Source: Shinella yambaruensis (GTDB taxonomy: Bacteria; Pseudomonadota; Alphaproteobacteria; Rhizobiales; Rhizobiaceae). From it: a stretch of DNA of 64,000 nucleotides. Made by a program: the position numbers and the translations under genes. The notes beneath the pieces were generated by a model that saw nothing but the letters and a program-made list of their open reading frames with translations, had not been told where the DNA came from and did not search any database. The DNA lies in assembly GCF_022899355.1 (NCBI RefSeq), contig NZ_JALJCK010000005.1, positions 372,001 through 436,000 of the forward strand, in the 5' to 3' direction. Shown piece after piece: positions 17,081 through 27,103 of the stretch (position 1 is the first letter of the stretch; each line of letters begins with the position of its first letter).

Positions 17081-17634
17081 TCAGGCGCCCGCAAGCAGCC
17101 GCAGCTTCCGAAGCTGGGTTTCGCGCGGCTCGTGCATGTCCAGCATGCCCTGCAGCCGGCCGTCCGCACGGATGAGGAAGAGGCCGGCGGTGTGCTCCAT
17201 CGTGTAGCTGTCCGAAGCGGTCGGCACTTTCCTGTAGAAGGCCGAGAAGGCATCCGCCGCCGCCTTCGTCTGGGCCGCGTCGCCGCGAAGCGCGATGATG
17301 CGCGGATCGAAGGACGTCATGTAGAGCTTCAGGAGATCCGCCGTGTCGCGCTCGGGATCGATGGAGATGAAGAGCGGCGTGATGCGATCCGCCGCCGGGC
17401 CGATATCCTGCAAGAGACCCGACAGTTCGAAGAGCGCGGTCGGGCAGACATCCGGGCAATGGGTGAAGCCGAAGAAGGCCAGATAGGGTTTTCCGGCCAG
17501 ATCGGCGGAGCGGAAGGGCTTGCCGTCGACGGTCTCAAGTTCGAAGACACGCCGTTTTGCCGCCTCGCCGGACGGCGCCCTTGCCGCGACCGTCACGGCG
17601 ACGATCGCGGCAAGGGCAAGGAGCGCCCGGCGCC

Positions 17635-17638
<4 letters not shown>
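17081..17638 (-). CDS. SCO1/SenC family copper-binding thioredoxin-fold protein
   Basis: 185 residues with an N-terminal signal or anchor (about 1-25) and a thioredoxin-like fold. The copper-binding CxxxC is Cys61/Cys65 in THCPDVCPT, and the conserved ligand His is in SYTMEHTAGLFLI. SCO proteins deliver copper to the CuA site of cytochrome oxidase or act as redox partners in the periplasm. The ATG overlaps the stop of the metal P-ATPase by four bases (ATGA), so both are one operon, which is unusual if the ATPase is a zinc/cadmium exporter. Confidence 0.92.
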
Positions 17639-19926
<2,288 letters not shown>

Positions 19927-19955
19927 CGTAGATTCCTCTTTCGTCTCGTGAAGAG

Positions 19956-19986
19956 GTTCTACGACCTCTAGCGACTAGAGGTGCAA
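19956..19986 (-). promoter_or_regulatory. MerR-type promoter with perfect dyad and 19-bp spacer
   Basis: On the minus strand the -35 box TTGCAC (19986-19981) and -10 box TAGAAC (19961-19956) are 19 bp apart, the hallmark over-long spacer of MerR-activated promoters. The spacer holds the perfect dyad ACCTCTAG-TCG-CTAGAGGT (19964-19982), closely like the E. coli zntA operator in layout. The P-ATPase start codon is 30 bases downstream. Confidence 0.88.
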
Positions 19987-20022
19987 GAGCGAAAAACGCA
20001 AAATCGCGCAAAAAGAGGTGCA

Positions 20023-20051
20023 TTGAAATCCATGGCCGCGCTGTGCTACAG
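20023..20051 (+). promoter_or_regulatory. probable promoter of the nspC leader
   Basis: TTGAAA (20023-20028) and CTACAG (20046-20051) are separated by 17 bases, a fair match to rhizobial sigma-70 promoters. This would start transcription near 20058, about 400 bases before nspC. It is divergent from the P-ATPase promoter. Confidence 0.55.
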
Positions 20052-20097
20052 AGCCCCCACTTATTGCAGGTTTCATCTGCTGGTTGGGGAGGACGCC

Positions 20098-20337
20098 ATG
20101 TCTTGCGACGCCCTCTTCCAATCGGGGATGGGCTCGGTCGACGCCCCCCGAACGGAAGAACGCTTTTCGACGTGTGCCCCGGCGGCACGCTCTGGCTTTG
20201 ACGCCGTTGCGCCGACCCGCCCCGTGCGGCCGGCCAAGACGCCGTGCCTGCCTGCTCTTTTCCCGACGAGGCACCGCGAGCGGGGCAACAGCGCAAAAGC
20301 GCTGTCATACCGCCGTGTCCGGACGACGATACCGTAA
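20098..20337 (+). CDS. upstream ORF in the nspC leader, possible leader peptide
   Basis: 79 codons starting at ATG 20098, with an excellent Shine-Dalgarno GGGGAGG at 20086-20092 (5-base spacing), better than the one in front of nspC. The predicted peptide starts MSCDALFQSGMGSVDAPRTE and is rich in Ala, Pro and Arg; no domain is recognised. A translated leader ORF before a polyamine gene recalls leader-peptide control such as E. coli speFL, but that is analogy only. The alternative is that the strong SD-like sequence is part of an untranslated RNA structure. Confidence 0.45.
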   Translation: MSCDALFQSGMGSVDAPRTEERFSTCAPAARSGFDAVAPTRPVRPAKTPCLPALFPTRHRERGNSAKALSYRRVRTTIP

Positions 20338-20362
20338 CTTCCGGCTTTCCTTTCTGAAATCC

Positions 20363-20400
20363 ACGCGAGAGCGGAGGTCTGCACCTCCCTCGCCTCGCGT
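20363..20400 (+). promoter_or_regulatory. large hairpin in the nspC leader, possible attenuator
   Basis: ACGCGAG (20363-20369) pairs with CTCGCGT (20394-20400), enclosing a perfect inner hairpin GGAGGT-CTGC-ACCTCC (20373-20388). TTCT follows. Neighbouring hairpins are ACAGCGC-AAAA-GCGCTGT (20288-20305) and GCCGGC-TTTTT-GCCGGC (20413-20429). The series lies between the upstream ORF and nspC, where an attenuator or antiterminator would be expected. Confidence 0.5.
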
Positions 20401-20460
20401 TTCTATCGCGTTGCCGGCTTTTTGCCGGCGGCCGGCACACCCAAAGAAGACAGGTCCAGC

Positions 20461-21561
20461 ATGTCCCTGACGACACCCTACTATCTGATCGACAAGTCGA
20501 AGCTGCTCGCCAACATGGAAAAGATCGCGCTTCTCCGCGAACGCTCCGGCGCCAAGGCGCTGCTGGCGCTGAAGTGCTTCGCCACCTGGTCGGTCTTCGA
20601 TTTCATGCGCGACTACATGGACGGCACAACCTCCTCCTCGCTCAACGAAGTGCGCCTCGGCCACGAGCGCTTCGGCAAGGAGACCCATGCCTATTCCGTC
20701 GCCTATGCGGACTACGAGATCGACGAGGTCGTCAGCCACGCCGACAAGATCATCTTCAATTCGATCGCCCAGCTCGACCGCTTTGCCGACAAGGCCGCCG
20801 GCATCGTCCGGGGCCTCAGGCTCAATCCCGGCATCTCCTCCTCGAGCTTCGATCTCGCCGATCCGGCCCGCCCCTTCTCGCGCCTCGGCGAATGGGATGT
20901 GAAAAAAGTCGAGCCGGTCATGGACCGCATCTCCGGTTTCATGATCCACAACAACTGCGAGAACGGCGATTTCGACCTGTTCGACCGCATGCTCCGCGTA
21001 ATCGAGGAGAAGTTCGCGCCGCTCCTGAAGAAGGCCGAATGGGTGAGTCTGGGCGGCGGCATCCACTTCACCGGTGAAACCTATCCGCTGGAAAAGTTCG
21101 CCGAGCGGCTGAAGCGCTTTGCCGGCGAATATGGTGTCGAGGTCTATCTGGAGCCGGGCGAGGCCTCGATCACCAGGTCGACCACGCTCGAAACGACGGT
21201 GCTCGACCTTCTGAACAACGGCAAGGACCTCGCCATCGTCGATAGTTCCATCGAGGCCCACATGCTGGACCTGCTGATCTACCGGGAGAAGGCCAAGCTT
21301 TCCCCAAACACCGGGCCGCACCGCTACATGATCTGCGGCAAGTCGTGCCTGGCCGGCGACATCTTCGGCGAGTTCGATTTCGAGAACGAGCTGAAGGTCG
21401 GCGACCGCATCTCCATCCAGGATGCGGCCGGCTACACGATGGTCAAGAAGAACTGGTTCAATGGCGTGAAAATGCCGGCGATCGCCATCCGCGAACTCGA
21501 TGGCGAGATCAAGACCGTCCGCGAATTCACCTACGCGGACTATGAAGAAAGCCTCTCCTGA
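20461..21561 (+). CDS. nspC: carboxynorspermidine/carboxyspermidine decarboxylase
   Basis: 366 residues of the alanine-racemase-fold PLP decarboxylase family. The PLP lysine is Lys38 in LLALKCFATW. The substrate-binding region VSLGGGIHFTGETYPLEKF and the catalytic-loop cysteine in MICGKSCLAGDIFGEFDF are NspC hallmarks that separate it from ornithine and diaminopimelate decarboxylases. It removes CO2 from carboxy(nor)spermidine to give (nor)spermidine; in alphaproteobacteria this is the usual spermidine route in place of SpeE. The start MSLTTPYYLI at 20461 follows AGG at 20450. It is paired with the dehydrogenase 36 bases downstream. Confidence 0.94.
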   Translation: MSLTTPYYLIDKSKLLANMEKIALLRERSGAKALLALKCFATWSVFDFMRDYMDGTTSSSLNEVRLGHERFGKETHAYSVAYADYEIDEVVSHADKIIFNSIAQLDRFADKAAGIVRGLRLNPGISSSSFDLADPARPFSRLGEWDVKKVEPVMDRISGFMIHNNCENGDFDLFDRMLRVIEEKFAPLLKKAEWVSLGGGIHFTGETYPLEKFAERLKRFAGEYGVEVYLEPGEASITRSTTLETTVLDLLNNGKDLAIVDSSIEAHMLDLLIYREKAKLSPNTGPHRYMICGKSCLAGDIFGEFDFENELKVGDRISIQDAAGYTMVKKNWFNGVKMPAIAIRELDGEIKTVREFTYADYEESLS

Positions 21562-21597
21562 GGCGTCCTGAACGGGTAGAAGGAGATAACCCCCGAA

Positions 21598-22836
21598 ATG
21601 AAGAAGAACGTGCTCATCATCGGCGCCGGCGGCGTCGCACAGGTCGTGGCGCACAAATGCGCCCAGAACAACGACGTGCTCGGCGACATCCACATCGCGT
21701 CGCGCACCAAGGCGAAGTGCGACAAGATCATCGCGTCGGTCCATGAGAAGAAGGCGATGAAACAGGCCGGCGTGCTCGAAGGCCATGCGCTCGACGCCCT
21801 CGATATCGAAGCGACCAAGGCGCTGATCACCTCAACCAGGTCCGGGATCGTCATCAATGTCGGCACCGCCTTCCTCAACATGTCGGTGCTGCGCGCCTGC
21901 ATGGATACGGGCGTCGCCTATATCGACACCGCGATCCACGAGGAGCCGGGCAAGATCTGCGAGACCCCGCCGTGGTACGGCAACTACGAGTGGAAGCGCG
22001 CGGCCGAATGCGAGGAGAAGGGCATCACCGCCATCCTCGGCGCCGGCTTCGACCCGGGCGTCGTCAACGCCTATGCCAAGCTCGCCAAGGACGAGTATCT
22101 CGACAAGGTGACCGACGTCGACATCGTCGACATCAATGCCGGCAGCCACGGCAAGTACTTCGCCACGAACTTCGACCCGGAAATCAACTTCCGCGAATTC
22201 ACCGGCGTCGTCTATTCCTGGCAGAACGGTGCGTGGCAGACGAACAAGATGTTCGAGATCGGCAAGGATTACGACCTGCCGGTCGTCGGCACGCGCCGCG
22301 CCTATCTCTGCGGCCATGACGAGGTGCATTCGCTGGCCAAGAACATGGACGGCGCCAATGTGCGCTTCTGGATGGGCTTCGGCGACCACTACATCAATGT
22401 CTTCACCGTGCTGAAGAACCTCGGCCTGCTCTCCGAGCAGCCGGTCAAGACCGCCGAGGGCCTCGAAGTCGTGCCGCTCAAGGTCGTCAAGGCCGTGCTG
22501 CCGGATCCGGCGTCGCTCGCCCCCGGCTATGAAGGCAAGACCTGCATCGGCGACTATGTGAAGGGCCTGAAGGACGGCAAGGAGAAGACCGTCTTCATCT
22601 ACAACGTGGCCGACCACAAGGAAGCCTATGAGGAAGTCGGCTCGCAGGGCATCTCGTATACCGCCGGCGTTCCGCCGGTCGCCGCCGCGATGCTCGTGGC
22701 CACCGGCGAATGGGACGTGAAGAAGATGGCCAACGTGGAAGAACTGCCGCCGAAGCCCTTCATCAACCTGCTGAACCGGATCGGCCTGCCGACCCGCATC
22801 CAGGACGAGGATGGCGACCGCGCCTTCAGCTTCTAA
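21598..22836 (+). CDS. carboxy(nor)spermidine dehydrogenase (saccharopine dehydrogenase family)
   Basis: 412 residues. The N-terminal Rossmann motif VLIIGAGGVAQVVAHKCAQ (NAD(P)H) and the saccharopine dehydrogenase-like C-terminal domain (ILGAGFDPGVVNAYAKLA; SYTAGVPPVAAAMLV) are typical of the CANSDH/LYS1-like branch. The enzyme condenses aspartate beta-semialdehyde with putrescine or diaminopropane and reduces the imine to carboxy(nor)spermidine, the substrate of nspC next door. The start at 21598 has AGAAGGAGA upstream. It is second in the nspC operon and is followed by a strong hairpin. Confidence 0.94.
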   Translation: MKKNVLIIGAGGVAQVVAHKCAQNNDVLGDIHIASRTKAKCDKIIASVHEKKAMKQAGVLEGHALDALDIEATKALITSTRSGIVINVGTAFLNMSVLRACMDTGVAYIDTAIHEEPGKICETPPWYGNYEWKRAAECEEKGITAILGAGFDPGVVNAYAKLAKDEYLDKVTDVDIVDINAGSHGKYFATNFDPEINFREFTGVVYSWQNGAWQTNKMFEIGKDYDLPVVGTRRAYLCGHDEVHSLAKNMDGANVRFWMGFGDHYINVFTVLKNLGLLSEQPVKTAEGLEVVPLKVVKAVLPDPASLAPGYEGKTCIGDYVKGLKDGKEKTVFIYNVADHKEAYEEVGSQGISYTAGVPPVAAAMLVATGEWDVKKMANVEELPPKPFINLLNRIGLPTRIQDEDGDRAFSF

Positions 22837-22845
22837 ACCTTGAAA

Positions 22846-22874
22846 GGACGGCCGCGCCCCGCGTGCGGCCGTCC
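22846..22874 (+). terminator. strong hairpin after the spermidine operon
   Basis: GGACGGCCGC (22846-22855) pairs perfectly with GCGGCCGTCC (22865-22874) around nine bases. No T-run follows, so termination may be partial or Rho-assisted. Confidence 0.6.
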
Positions 22875-23023
22875 CATGCACAGCAGGTCACTTCGGGCCT
22901 GAAGGCGACATCGATCTGGCCGACGCTGCCGCCAAAAACGGACAGCGCGGACAGCGCACTCACCGCCTCACGGTCATTCCTCTCCGATAAGACAGGTGCC
23001 CATTCGCCGTCGACATCCGTCGG

Positions 23024-24637
23024 TCAGGCTACAGACCCGCCGTCACGCGGCTGCGGGGGCAGGCTGACCTCGCCGGGCGCCGCGGCCACCTCGCCAAGAT
23101 CCCTCATCACGCGCCGCAGCGACGCATTCGCGCAGAGCGTCCGGTACTGGGCATAAAGCGCGCGGTAGGGCTCCGCGGTCTCCGGTCGGGGACGGTAGGT
23201 CTGGAACTCCCGGGCGCCGAAGCGCGCCGAGCCGTCGCGATAGGTGCCGACGAGCCCGGCCGCGACCGCGCCGTGGATGGCCGCGCCGACGGCCGTCGCG
23301 TTGGCGATCTGCGGAACCTCGATCGCGCACTCCATGACGTCGGCCATGATCTGCACCAGAAGGGGGTTCTTCTTCGCCAGGCCGCTGGTCATCAGGACAC
23401 GATCGACCGTGAATTCCGCCGCCCGATAGAGATCCAGAACGGTTCGCGCGCCGAAGCAGAGCGCTTCGAGCAGCGCGCGGTAGATGCCGTCGGCGGTCGA
23501 ATGAACCGTCAGGCCGAGCAACAGGCCGCTCAGCATGGAATCGGCGAGCGGCACACGGTTTCCGTTCCACCAGTCGAGCGCGATCAGATGGTTGCTCCCG
23601 GCCGGCAGCCTCGACGCAGCCGCGTTGTAGAGCGCGAAACTCTCCTCCATGCTGCCGCCCCGCGGGAAGGCCTTGACGAACCAGGCGAGCATGTCGCCGA
23701 AGCTGGCCTGCCCGGCCTCGTAGCACCAGAGATCCCGCACGGCGCCGTCGATAGCCACGCCTTCGATGCCCGCAGGCAGGGAGCGATAGTCCGCGCCGAG
23801 ATAGAGATAGGCCGCCGACGTGCCGAGCGCGCCGACGAAGCATCCGGACGAGACAGCGCCGATGGCCGGCAGAACGACATGCGAGTCGATGACCGCGACC
23901 GCGATGGTCGTAGGGCCTTCGATGCCCGTACGCGCATGCCAGGCGGGCAAGAGGCTGCCCGCCGCCGACCCCACGGGAAGCGGTTGCGACAGCTTGCCCT
24001 CAAGCCCCGGCACGATGCCTTTCGGATAGCCGGAGACGCGCGAATACTGCGCCTTGTAGGCCGCAAGGCCGAGGCTGCGCGCCTCCGTTCCACAGAGTTG
24101 CCAGACCAGCCAATCCCCGCCTTCCATGAAGCGGGCCGCCGCCGCCCAGATATGGGGCGCTTCCTGCGCGATCTGCGCGGCCTTGGGAAGCAGCCATTCC
24201 CCGGACAGCTTGCCGCCGAAATTGTCGAGGAAGCCGCCCCCCTTCCGGTTGATCGCGTCGGCATAGGGTTGCGCGGCGCCGTGTTTCCACAATTTGACAT
24301 AGGCATGCGGGTCGTTCGGGTGGATATCCGATAGCGCGGCACCCTCGCTCGTCGCCGGCATCGGCGAACTCGCCGTGAAGCCGACGCCGATCGACAGCAC
24401 CCTCCGGTTCCGCCCGAGACGGCCGAGGATCTCCTCTGCCGCCTCGACATAGTCCGCGGCATTCTGCAGGGCCCATCCCCGCGGCAGCGCCGCTCCGCCG
24501 GGAAGCGCGCCGGTCAGGATACCGTGACGATAGGCGTGGACATGACTGTCGATCTGCTCGCCGGTCACCGCATCGAGGATGACCCCGCGCGCGGATTCCG
24601 AACCATAGTCCAGCCCGATCACATAGCTGCGGCTCAT
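23024..24637 (-). CDS. araB: ribulokinase (FGGY carbohydrate kinase)
   Basis: 537 residues, the length of ribulokinases. The FGGY N-terminal ATP-binding start (SYVIGLDYGSESARGVILDA) has the S-x-x-x-R pattern typical of AraB. HGAAQPYADAINR and MEGGDWLVWQLCG match the AraB substrate domain, and the second ATPase domain has LMTSGLAKKNPLLVQIMADV. The reaction is L-ribulose plus ATP to L-ribulose 5-phosphate. It stands alone: no araA, araD or sugar transporter is adjacent. The ATG overlaps a small upstream ORF by four bases. Confidence 0.88.
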   Translation of the reverse strand: MSRSYVIGLDYGSESARGVILDAVTGEQIDSHVHAYRHGILTGALPGGAALPRGWALQNAADYVEAAEEILGRLGRNRRVLSIGVGFTASSPMPATSEGAALSDIHPNDPHAYVKLWKHGAAQPYADAINRKGGGFLDNFGGKLSGEWLLPKAAQIAQEAPHIWAAAARFMEGGDWLVWQLCGTEARSLGLAAYKAQYSRVSGYPKGIVPGLEGKLSQPLPVGSAAGSLLPAWHARTGIEGPTTIAVAVIDSHVVLPAIGAVSSGCFVGALGTSAAYLYLGADYRSLPAGIEGVAIDGAVRDLWCYEAGQASFGDMLAWFVKAFPRGGSMEESFALYNAAASRLPAGSNHLIALDWWNGNRVPLADSMLSGLLLGLTVHSTADGIYRALLEALCFGARTVLDLYRAAEFTVDRVLMTSGLAKKNPLLVQIMADVMECAIEVPQIANATAVGAAIHGAVAAGLVGTYRDGSARFGAREFQTYRPRPETAEPYRALYAQYRTLCANASLRRVMRDLGEVAAAPGEVSLPPQPRDGGSVA

Positions 24638-24783
24638 ACCGTCAACCTTTTCCTGCCGACGCCAGCGGGGAGACTGCGCACCGTTGCGGCCACGGCGGGC
24701 TCGACGGCATCCATCGAAAGCGCCTGGATCGCGTTTGCGCCGTCTTCCGGCTGAACCGGCGTGCTTGTCTCAGGCATTTTCAT
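24634..24783 (-). CDS. small ORF coupled to araB
   Basis: 49 codons (MKMPETSTPVQPEDG at the start, ending GVGRKRLTV) whose TGA overlaps the araB ATG as ATGA, the arrangement of translational coupling. The Shine-Dalgarno before it is weak (GGGTGG). No homology is recognised. It may be a coupling leader, a remnant of a longer gene, or chance; its position between the operator region and araB makes it worth recording. Confidence 0.35.
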   Translation of the reverse strand: MKMPETSTPVQPEDGANAIQALSMDAVEPAVAATVRSLPAGVGRKRLTV

Positions 24784-24859
24784 CCACCCGTCTCTTCCAA
24801 GCGCCGTCGCCTACGCGTCGCGTCCTTCTCGCTTGGCGAATAAATTCAACACCAGTATC

Positions 24860-24898
24860 CATAAGTCAATCAACTTATGTATGTTATTTTACATAAGT
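24860..24898 (-). promoter_or_regulatory. overlapping palindromic operators upstream of araB
   Basis: In an AT-rich block, CATAAGT (24860-24866) and ACTTATG (24873-24879) form one dyad with a 6-bp spacer. ACTTATGTA (24873-24881) and TACATAAGT (24890-24898) form a second, perfect 9-bp dyad with an 8-bp spacer. The middle arm is shared, so the block is three copies of one half-site. It lies about 80-115 bases before the small ORF and is probably the operator of the araB transcript. The regulator is not adjacent. Confidence 0.65.
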
Positions 24899-25081
24899 TT
24901 GGAAAAGGGCTGAATCCCGACCTTGTCCCCGGCGTTCACCCATGGACTTGCGATGAGAGCGGAAGAAAACGGGACATTCGGCCATCGACCACGCTGCGCT
25001 GGACAATGCGGGTTCGCCCCCACAGCCCAGGCATCGGAGACCGGCTTCGAGCATCAAGCCGGGCGGAACCGGGGCGCCGCC

Positions 25082-26881
25082 CTACCGTTTGCCTTTCATG
25101 AAATGGAGGGAGGAGCCCTCGGTCTGCGTCTGCGCGGCGTGGAGGTTGCGGTATCGTCCGTCGCGTCGCTCGATGAGGTCGCTGTGGCTTCCCTGCTCGA
25201 CGATGCGGCCGTCGTCGACGACGAGGATGCGGTCGGCGTTCGCGATGGTGGCCAGGCGATGGGCGATGACCAGCGTGGTGCGGCCGGCCGAGAGCTCGGC
25301 GAGCGATTGCTGGATCGCCCGCTCCGTCTGCGTGTCGAGCGCCGAGGTCGCCTCGTCGAGGATGAGGATCGGCGGGTTCTTCAGGAAGATGCGGGCGATG
25401 GCGAGGCGCTGCTTCTGCCCACCCGAGAGCTTGACGCCGCGCTCGCCGACGACCGTGTCGAGACCGTCGGCGAGGTTGGCGATCACGTCGTCGAGGCGCG
25501 CCCGGCGCGCCGCATCGAGGATCTCCGCCTCGCTGGCCTCCAGCCTTCCATAGGCGATGTTCTCGCGGATCGTGCCGGCGAACAGGAACACGTCCTGCTG
25601 CACGATGCCGATGTTCGAGCGCAGCGACCGCAGCGTCATGTCGCGGATGTCGATGCCGTCTATGGTGATCGCGCCCGATGCGACCTCGTAGAAGCGCGGC
25701 AGCAGCGAGCAGATCGTCGTCTTGCCGGCGCCGGACGGACCGACGAAGGCGATCGTCTCGCCCGCTCCGATCGAGACGTTCAGCCCGCCGAAGACCGGCC
25801 GGTCGGCACCATAGCCGAAGCTGACGGCGCGATATTCGATATCGCCGGCAAGGCGCCCGACATCCCTGGCACCCTCGCGGTCCCGGATGTCCGGCTCCGT
25901 GTCGAGGAACTGCGTGTAGCGCGTGAAGCCGGCGATGCCCTTGGGATAGGTCTCGATGATCGCGTTGATCTTGTCGATCGGCCGGAAGAACACGCCGACC
26001 AGGAGCAGGAAGCCGACGAAGCCGCCGGCCGAAAGCTCGCCGCGCGTCACGAACCAGGCGCCGGCCAGCATCACCACCACCTGCACGAAGCGCATGGAAA
26101 GGTAGGAGAGCGACATGGAGGCCGCCATCACCCTGTAGGCCTGGAGCTTGGTGACGAGGTAGTTCCGGTTGCTCTCGGCAAACAGCTTACGCTCGTGGTC
26201 CTCATTGGCGAAGGCCTGCACGACGCGGATGCCGCCGACATTCTCCTCGATGCGGGCGTTGAAATCGGCGACGCGGCCGTAGAGCGCATGCCAGGTCGTG
26301 GTCATGCGCGCGCCGTAATGGGTGGTGACGAAGGCCGTCAGCGGCACGATGACGGCGGTGATCAAGGCGAGCGGCACATGCACCCACAGCATCAGCACGA
26401 AGGCGCCGACGAGCGTCATGACGGCGATGAAGAGGTCTTCCGGCCCGTGATGGGCGACCTCGCCGATCTCCTCGAGATCCTTGGTCAGCCGGGCCACGAG
26501 ATGGCCGGTCTTCTGGTTGTCGAAGAAGCCGAAGGAGAGCTTCTGCAGGTGGTCGAAGGCCTTACGGCGCATCTCCGCCTCGATGCGCACGCCGAGCATG
26601 TGGCCCCAATAGGTGACGATGACCTGCAGGCCCGCATTGACGAGGTAGATGAGGAAGAGGCCGAGGGCGGCGAGCGCGACGAGGTCGAGGCGGCCGGTCG
26701 GCAGCAGGCGGTCGATGAACAGCGTCACGGCGACGGGAAAGGCGAGCTCCAGGAGGCCGGCGACGACGGCCGAGGAAAAGTCCAGCGCGAACAGGCCGCG
26801 GTGCGGGCGATAGTAGGACGCAAAACGCTTCAGAAGGGCAGACATCGGCAGGCGCGCTTTCGGTATTGGCATTGTGTTCAT
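25082..26881 (-). CDS. ABC transporter, fused permease-ATPase (exporter type)
   Basis: 599 residues. The N-terminal type-1 exporter membrane domain has about six transmembrane segments (residues 25-310). The ATPase has Walker A (FVGPSGAGKTTICSL), Q-loop (NIGIVQQDVFLF), signature (VKLSGGQKQRLAIAR), Walker B (ILILDEATSALD) and H-loop (LVIAHRLATI), all intact. It works as a homodimer, or as a heterodimer if another half-transporter exists; it resembles MsbA/lipid or multidrug exporters. Substrate unknown. The start at 26881 could also be Met13 (26845). Monocistronic. Confidence 0.92.
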   Translation of the reverse strand: MNTMPIPKARLPMSALLKRFASYYRPHRGLFALDFSSAVVAGLLELAFPVAVTLFIDRLLPTGRLDLVALAALGLFLIYLVNAGLQVIVTYWGHMLGVRIEAEMRRKAFDHLQKLSFGFFDNQKTGHLVARLTKDLEEIGEVAHHGPEDLFIAVMTLVGAFVLMLWVHVPLALITAVIVPLTAFVTTHYGARMTTTWHALYGRVADFNARIEENVGGIRVVQAFANEDHERKLFAESNRNYLVTKLQAYRVMAASMSLSYLSMRFVQVVVMLAGAWFVTRGELSAGGFVGFLLLVGVFFRPIDKINAIIETYPKGIAGFTRYTQFLDTEPDIRDREGARDVGRLAGDIEYRAVSFGYGADRPVFGGLNVSIGAGETIAFVGPSGAGKTTICSLLPRFYEVASGAITIDGIDIRDMTLRSLRSNIGIVQQDVFLFAGTIRENIAYGRLEASEAEILDAARRARLDDVIANLADGLDTVVGERGVKLSGGQKQRLAIARIFLKNPPILILDEATSALDTQTERAIQQSLAELSAGRTTLVIAHRLATIANADRILVVDDGRIVEQGSHSDLIERRDGRYRNLHAAQTQTEGSSLHFMKGKR

Positions 26882-27103
26882 GAGATAAGACGATCGACGG
26901 CGCCGCTTCTACCACGTTCAATACAATTTTTCTCCGACCGGCGCGCATTTGCCGCGCCCACGCGGCTTTCGGCAAGAGGCCTCGTGCGGAAAGGCCGCTC
27001 TTGAGGGATGCGGCGTGTGCCGCGGGGGTCCCCATCCGGTTGCGGAGGCTGAGACCACGGAGACCTGTCAGGCATAAGCAACCACATCGATTGGCGGAAA
27101 TCG

